Positions 59,898 through 64,000 of a stretch of 64,000 nt of DNA are shown piece after piece. The stretch lies in NCBI GenBank assembly GCA_001898225.1, contig MKTJ01000012.1, positions 29,535 through 93,534 of the forward strand, in the 5' to 3' direction. The notes under the pieces were generated by a model. It had not been told where the DNA came from. It did not search any database and worked only from the letters and a program-made list of their open reading frames with translations. This DNA comes from Chloroflexi bacterium 54-19 (GTDB taxonomy: Bacteria > Chloroflexota > Chloroflexia > Chloroheliales > Chloroheliaceae). The position numbers and the translations under genes were made by a program. Positions within the stretch are counted from its first letter, which is position 1. Each line of letters begins with the position of its first letter.

Positions 59898-60572
59898 GTG
59901 AATAAGCCAAGACTAATTAAAGAGTGGGATGAAACCGAAGCCCACCGAGACCAGTGGTTGCCGCTGCTCCTGGATTTCCAGGATGGTACCCTGGGCGCTT
60001 CCGAGCGCGCCAATTTAGAAAAACACCTTAAGGAGTGTGGTATCTGCCAGTCAGACCTTGATGGGATGCGGCAGACCGTCACCCTGTTACACCGGCTGCC
60101 CGAACAAACCGTGCCACGTTCTTTCGCTATCAGCCCGCTTCAAGCTCGTCGTCTCAAACCTTCGCCCATCTACCGTTTCTCGGAATTTGCGGCAGCTATC
60201 GCGGCAGCTTTGTTGATTTTCGCTTTTGCTTTCGACCTGGCAGGTACCTTTACCCCGGCGCCTCCGGTTAAACAGGCCGTAGTCACCACCGCCGACCCGA
60301 CCGCAACCCTTGAGCCGGTCGGTACGCTGGCTATTTCGGGCGACAATAACACCACTGGTGCCGTTCAAGCGCTGGGAAATGTACCAGTAACACCACAGAC
60401 CGCCCAGGCTACCGCGACGCCAACCAGCGCCACCGCGACGGCCCTGGCGGCGACTCAGAGCAGCGGTCCCGACCTGCGGGTGATTGAAATAGCCCTGGTG
60501 ATTGCAACCGTCCTGTTTACGGTCTTCGCCGTAGTGTCCCGGCCTCGCGCCCCCGGACGCCTGAAAATATAA
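59898..60572 (+). CDS. Zinc-finger (zf-HC2) anti-sigma factor, membrane anchored
   Basis: A 224-residue anti-sigma factor. The N-terminal ZAS/zf-HC2 motif is visible: LLLDFQDGTLGASERANLEKHLKECGICQSDL, holding His-X3-Cys-X2-Cys at about 42-49. A TM helix (about 95-115, FAAAIAAALLIFAFAFDL) leads to a Thr/Ala/Pro-rich outside linker and a second hydrophobic helix near the C-terminus (IEIALVIATVLFTVFAVV), so the tail may return to the inside. It would hold the sigma factor encoded just upstream until released. Start GTG 59898. A terminator follows. Confidence 0.85.
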   Translation: MNKPRLIKEWDETEAHRDQWLPLLLDFQDGTLGASERANLEKHLKECGICQSDLDGMRQTVTLLHRLPEQTVPRSFAISPLQARRLKPSPIYRFSEFAAAIAAALLIFAFAFDLAGTFTPAPPVKQAVVTTADPTATLEPVGTLAISGDNNTTGAVQALGNVPVTPQTAQATATPTSATATALAATQSSGPDLRVIEIALVIATVLFTVFAVVSRPRAPGRLKI

Positions 60573-60583
60573 GTCAAACCCAC

Positions 60584-60624
60584 AAAAAGAGGCCGGTCTA
60601 CCAAAAGTAGTTGGCCTTTTTTTA
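60584..60624 (+). terminator. Rho-independent terminator after the zf-HC2 gene
   Basis: AGGCC with GGCCT plus inner CTAC with GTAG form the stem (60590-60617). Seven T follow. Confidence 0.75.
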
Positions 60625-60637
60625 TGCCAATCTCCTG

Positions 60638-60733
60638 GTCATCCTGGGCAAAGCGAAGGATTTCAGCGGCGTTGGCCTAAAGCACGATATATTGTCCAAC
60701 GGACCGGAGATTCCTAGCAAGCTCGGAATGACA
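60638..60733. repeat. 96-bp palindromic dispersed element, copy 3
   Basis: Runs from GTCATCC to GGAATGAC. It matches the minus strand of 52583-52678 along its length, and both copies are 96 bases long. Inner arms are GCGTTGGCC and ATTGTCCAACG. Confidence 0.8.
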
Positions 60734-60756
60734 GCTTTATATCGGGGGCTTAGTTT

Positions 60757-62493
60757 TTACGGTCGGAAAAAGCGCAGGCTGATAAGCAACGCCACCAGCA
60801 GGCAGAAAATAGTGGCCCAGACCGGCGCGGCGGCGGTTGAGAGAATCACCCCGGAGATCAGAAAACTCCCCACCAGGATCGCCGTTATCAGCCGCTCGTT
60901 CGATTTTTGAATCCGGTCGGCGGAAGACTTTATCTCGCTGGACTGGATTTGCACCTGTAAACGGCCTGTTTCCAGCCGGTCAAGGCTGTGGTTCAGCTTG
61001 ATAGGCAGGGTGAAAATATCCAGGGCGTTCTGCCGCAACTGCTCCCCGGTCGGCGACTTGAAGAATTCCTGGACCGCGTCCGCGCCGGGCAAGTCACCCA
61101 GCAACCGGACCAACCCGGTCAATTCCGGCGGGATAGTGGGGATGCCAAGTTCCTCGGTCATCAGGCGCTGGATAAAAGGGCGGGCTTCGGCGGTAAAACT
61201 CAGGGCCGGGCTCAGGCCGGTGCAGAGGCCCAGCAGGGTCTGAAAGGCCCGGCCCATAAATGAAAAGTCGCTTGGAACATAAATCGGGGTATTGTAGAAA
61301 ATATAGCTTATTTCCTCGAAAAGCTTGCGGCGGTCCAGGGCCTTAATCTGGCCCAGGTTGAGGCTCATAAACTTATCCAGGAAGTAATTGATACCAAGCC
61401 GGACCTTGTCCACGTCTTCCTCGCGCCGGATGAAACCGAGCGCCTTGAAGACGGCGATAATCGCCTCGACATCCCGGTTAATCACCGCGAAAACCAGGCG
61501 GCGAATCTGGAAACGCATCTCGGAAGTAATATCCCCGACCATCCCGAAGTCAATAAAGACCACCTGCAATCCGTTGGGGCCGGGCCGTACAAAAAGATTG
61601 CCGGGGTGGGGGTCGGCGTGGAAAAACCCGTCAATCAGGGCCTGGTTCAGGTAGCAATTAGCGAGGACGCGGGCGACCTTATGGCGGTCTAACCCCGCCG
61701 CTTCAATAGCCGCGTAATTGGTGATTTTGTAGCCGTCAATAAATTCGGTCGTAATAACCCGGTTGCTGGAACGCTGGCTGAAAACCTCTGGCACATAAAC
61801 ATATTTAAGCTTTTTGAGGTTGGTTTTGAAACGCCGGGCGCTCTCGGCCTCTTTGATATAATCGAGTTCGCGCCGGAGGGTTACCTCGAATTCGTGGGCA
61901 ATCCCCTTCAAATCGGCCAGTTTGCCCAGGTCGGTACGCCGCTGCAAGAAATTGATAACCTGGTTAAGTGCTTCCAGGTCAACCTCGATAATAACCTCGA
62001 TGCCGGGCCGCCGGACCTTGACGGCCACGCGAGTACCATCCAGCAAGCGGGCCTCGTGGACCTGGCCTAGCGAAGCCGAAGCCAGCGGCACCGGGTTAAA
62101 TTCGAGAAAAAGGCTTTCGATGGGGCCGCCGAAATCTTCCTCGATAATCGGTTTGAGCAGACTAAAATCCACCGGCAAGACCGAATCTTGCAGGCGGCTA
62201 AGTTCGTTCAACCAGACTTCCGGCAACAGGTCAAAGCGGGTGCTGAGAAACTGGCCCAACTTTATCAGGACGCCGCCGAGTTCCAGGGAAGTCGCCACAA
62301 AACGCTGGGCCCGCTTGCGGTTGCGTTCCTCGGAGCGTCTCTCGACAAACCTTTTGCCAAGGATGCGGCCCTGGGCTTGCTCAATGAGAATATCAATCAA
62401 GAGATAGCGAAAAAGACCGACAATGCGCTTGCGCCGGGTTTTCATGGAAGTGGGTGGATTTTTCTGGGCCGGTTCTATTTCAAGGTTGCTCAT
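60757..62493 (-). CDS. ABC1/AarF/UbiB-family kinase-like protein
   Basis: A 578-residue atypical kinase-like protein. The ABC1 hallmarks are present: KLGQFLSTR (KxGQ, about 77-85), the Ala-rich loop ASASLGQVHEA, VAVKVRRPG with the nucleotide-binding Lys, HADPHPGN and FIDFGMVGD. Two hydrophobic segments close the protein (ILVGSFLISGVIL and WATIFCLLVALLISL), as in UbiB-type members that act at membranes on quinone or lipid metabolism. No quinone genes are nearby. It converges on the zf-HC2 anti-sigma gene with a dispersed repeat between. Exact substrate unknown. Confidence 0.9.
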   Translation of the reverse strand: MSNLEIEPAQKNPPTSMKTRRKRIVGLFRYLLIDILIEQAQGRILGKRFVERRSEERNRKRAQRFVATSLELGGVLIKLGQFLSTRFDLLPEVWLNELSRLQDSVLPVDFSLLKPIIEEDFGGPIESLFLEFNPVPLASASLGQVHEARLLDGTRVAVKVRRPGIEVIIEVDLEALNQVINFLQRRTDLGKLADLKGIAHEFEVTLRRELDYIKEAESARRFKTNLKKLKYVYVPEVFSQRSSNRVITTEFIDGYKITNYAAIEAAGLDRHKVARVLANCYLNQALIDGFFHADPHPGNLFVRPGPNGLQVVFIDFGMVGDITSEMRFQIRRLVFAVINRDVEAIIAVFKALGFIRREEDVDKVRLGINYFLDKFMSLNLGQIKALDRRKLFEEISYIFYNTPIYVPSDFSFMGRAFQTLLGLCTGLSPALSFTAEARPFIQRLMTEELGIPTIPPELTGLVRLLGDLPGADAVQEFFKSPTGEQLRQNALDIFTLPIKLNHSLDRLETGRLQVQIQSSEIKSSADRIQKSNERLITAILVGSFLISGVILSTAAAPVWATIFCLLVALLISLRFFRP

Positions 62494-62538
62494 CAGTTAT
62501 TAAATGCTTCTAAATAAATTTACCTGAAGCATTATACC

Positions 62539-63501
62539 CTATTTGGGCGTTTTTCCCTTCTGGTCTGCAATGACCTGGTTTGAATTTAAAAAGGCCACCA
62601 GCGATGCGCCGCCAATGATATTGCCAAGCACCGTCGGCAGGAAGAAATTGGCAAAATACTGGCCGATTTCCAGCGCCCCGGTCGCCACCAGATAGAAAGT
62701 CTCGATTGAGCCGACCACGATATGGGCGAAGCCGCCCAGGGCCACTATGTAAGTCATTATGACGATAACCCAGACCTTAGAATCTTCGACCGCCGGTAGC
62801 ATCCAGACCATCAGGGCAATCACCCACCCGGCGAAAACCCCTTTCAACATGGTGCCAAAGAAATCCTGGTCGTAGGCGGCGTGTCCGATTTCGCTAAAGG
62901 CGTTTTTCACCTCGTTTGGAAAGACCCCGCTATTACCGATTACCCAGGCAAAGATAAAAGCCCCTACCAGGTTACTGGCAAGGACGATGCCCCACAGCCG
63001 CAACACTTTCAGAAAGGTTGCGAGGTTGCGCCGGGCCAGGAGCGGGATTATCGGGGTCAGCGAGTTCTCGGTGAACAACTGCTGGCGGCCCAGGATAACC
63101 ACCAGGAAGCCGACACAGTAGCCCAGGCTGGTGACTAGCGGGCGCCAGGGTTCGTCAGGCAGGTGCGAACGCAGCAGGGCCATCGCTACCAGGGAGAAAC
63201 CCATCGAAAGGCCCGCCGCGAACCCCGACCAGAGCAAAGCCAGGGCCGGGCGCTTTAATTCTTCTTCGCCCTGTTCGCGGATAACCTCGTGTATGACCAG
63301 GACGCGGGGTGCTTTGCGGTCTTCAATCTCGCGCTTCTCGCCGCCTCGCAGGTCGCGGTCGTAGACGAGGTCTTTGGAAGCCGGGTCCGGTTCACCGCCG
63401 GTCCGGTTATTTTCAGGCTCGGATTCGTCTTGCGATTGGAACTGGCCCGGCACCTCTGAATTCGCGGTAACCTGGCGGTCCTGTTTAAGTGAGCGTGCCA
63501 T
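62539..63501 (-). CDS. Formate/nitrite transporter family channel, YfdC-like
   Basis: A 320-residue membrane protein of the FNT family. A hydrophilic N-terminal tail of about 85 residues (rich in Glu/Asp/Arg) precedes six TM segments. Family wording is visible: SGFAAGLSMGFSLVAMALL, LGRQQLFTENSLTPIIP, LLRLWGIVLASNLVGAFIF-type helix (RLWGIVLASNLVGAFIF) and NIIGGASLVAFLNSNQV. The tail and the ENSLTP motif fit the YfdC subgroup, whose transported anion is not established; formate/nitrite is the family average. Start ATG 63501. It lies 45 bases before the AarF/UbiB gene on the same strand and is probably cotranscribed. Confidence 0.85.
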   Translation of the reverse strand: MARSLKQDRQVTANSEVPGQFQSQDESEPENNRTGGEPDPASKDLVYDRDLRGGEKREIEDRKAPRVLVIHEVIREQGEEELKRPALALLWSGFAAGLSMGFSLVAMALLRSHLPDEPWRPLVTSLGYCVGFLVVILGRQQLFTENSLTPIIPLLARRNLATFLKVLRLWGIVLASNLVGAFIFAWVIGNSGVFPNEVKNAFSEIGHAAYDQDFFGTMLKGVFAGWVIALMVWMLPAVEDSKVWVIVIMTYIVALGGFAHIVVGSIETFYLVATGALEIGQYFANFFLPTVLGNIIGGASLVAFLNSNQVIADQKGKTPK

Positions 63502-63611
63502 CTTTTCCTTTTAGTGATAATGCCAGCCGATAAAAAAGTGCCATTTAAATGGTCTTAATTTATATACGGGCAATTTAAAGCAAGAACCAGCCCACCACAG
63601 CCTGGCAAGAG

Positions 63612-63640
63612 TTGCCGTTTGGCGGGTAGAGTGTTAGGAT
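63612..63640 (+). promoter_or_regulatory. Candidate promoter of rsmG
   Basis: TTGCCG (63612-63617), 17 bases, TAGGAT (63635-63640). It lies about 40 bases before the rsmG start. Confidence 0.45.
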
Positions 63641-63681
63641 TCCGTTATGCTTTTATTGGAAAACCAGGGGAACAGTGGAAG

Positions 63682-64000
63682 ATGCTGGAACAACTGCAAG
63701 CAGGAGCGCGCGAACTACTGGGGTTGGAACTGGACCGGGAACAACTGGAAAGGTTCCAGCTTTACTATGAAGAACTGGTCGCCTGGAACGAGCGGATAAA
63801 CCTGACCGCTATCACGGAGTACGAGGCGGTCCAGACCCGCCATTTCCTGGATTCTTTAACCCTGGCCTCGCCCCGCTTACGCGGGGACGACCCCGCCAAA
63901 CCCTTCAAAATGGCGGGAGCCAGCGTTATTGACATCGGGGCGGGGGGAGGCTTCCCCGGACTGCCTCTGAAAATCCTTTATCCCGACCTGAAACTGACCC
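63682..64000 (+). CDS. rsmG: 16S rRNA (guanine-527-N7)-methyltransferase RsmG, 5' part
   Basis: The first 106 codons of RsmG (GidB), cut by the window end. The N-terminal helix region (EELVAWNERINLTAI) and HFLDSLTL are the family's signature, followed by SAM-binding motif I VIDIGAGGGFPGLPLKIL and the Pro-Asp of motif II (YPDLKLT). RsmG methylates G527 of 16S rRNA; its loss gives low-level streptomycin resistance. ATG 63682 follows GTGGAAG. In many genomes it neighbours gidA, parA or parB near the origin, but no such gene is visible on this side. Confidence 0.93.
   Translation, partial: MLEQLQAGARELLGLELDREQLERFQLYYEELVAWNERINLTAITEYEAVQTRHFLDSLTLASPRLRGDDPAKPFKMAGASVIDIGAGGGFPGLPLKILYPDLKLT

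Overview
The window reads as a chromosomal segment of a free-living bacterium, most likely a member of the Chloroflexota. This is an inference from gene content, not a database match. The pointers are a cysteinyl-tRNA synthetase/MshC-like enzyme with a TPYD..HMGHA signature, many FHA-domain proteins beside a Ser/Thr kinase and a PP2C phosphatase, a lone Flp-type pilin, lipoproteins with Thr/Ala/Pro-rich linkers, and common GTG/TTG starts. I saw no rRNA, tRNA, CRISPR array, transposase or phage gene.

Layout. (1) 1-8.8 kb: small enzymes (SnoaL-like, RibD/DHFR-like, DUF2277), the CysRS/MshC-like gene, an HTH/RelE-ParE-type pair, then a leftward group with a catalytically degenerate Asd/Usg paralog, a zinc-ribbon Nudix hydrolase, endonuclease III, a P-loop kinase, a propeller lipoprotein and a nonsense-interrupted Uma2 gene. 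(2) 8.8-18.4 kb: mutS2, a CGNR-type regulator divergent from an MFS exporter around repeated TGTAAC boxes, an HtrA-like protease, a hydrolase/MarR divergent pair around a perfect palindrome, and an arginine decarboxylase behind a long leader that encodes a short peptide. (3) 19-23.7 kb: an EfeUOB-type iron uptake operon. (4) 24-30.6 kb: FHA membrane protein, PP2C phosphatase, S8 protease lipoprotein and an APH-like kinase. (5) 30.6-35 kb: KDG kinase and KDPG aldolase (the lower Entner-Doudoroff steps) divergent from a GntR/UTRA regulator and an MFS transporter. (6) 35-42.6 kb: a fused two-half ABC exporter, an aldo/keto reductase, a 256-bp cruciform element, an Flp pilin and a 14-TM drug exporter. 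(7) 43.2-52.5 kb: a five-gene phospho-signalling locus: FHA protein with a FUS-like Tyr/Gly/Gln-rich tail, double-FHA ABCG transporter, kinase with outward-facing TPRs, small membrane protein and stand-alone FHA protein. (8) 52.7-64 kb: plsX, DUF2203, YggT, two ECF sigma/anti-sigma modules flanking a methyltransferase, an AarF/UbiB-like kinase, a YfdC-like FNT channel and the 5' end of rsmG.

How the parts may work together. Regions 4 and 7 hold writer (kinase), eraser (PP2C) and readers (four FHA proteins) of Ser/Thr phosphorylation, with an ABC transporter that carries FHA domains itself. The likely job is phosphorylation-controlled export or envelope remodelling. Region 7 is the best candidate for an undescribed system. 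The other notable signals are the speA leader with its peptide ORF, the nested-palindrome element at 39908-40163, and a related 96-bp palindromic repeat present in three copies.

Limits. Domain calls come from reading motifs by eye. Residue positions marked 'about' are computed from nucleotide coordinates and may be off by a few. Promoters, operators and hairpins are sequence matches without experimental support.
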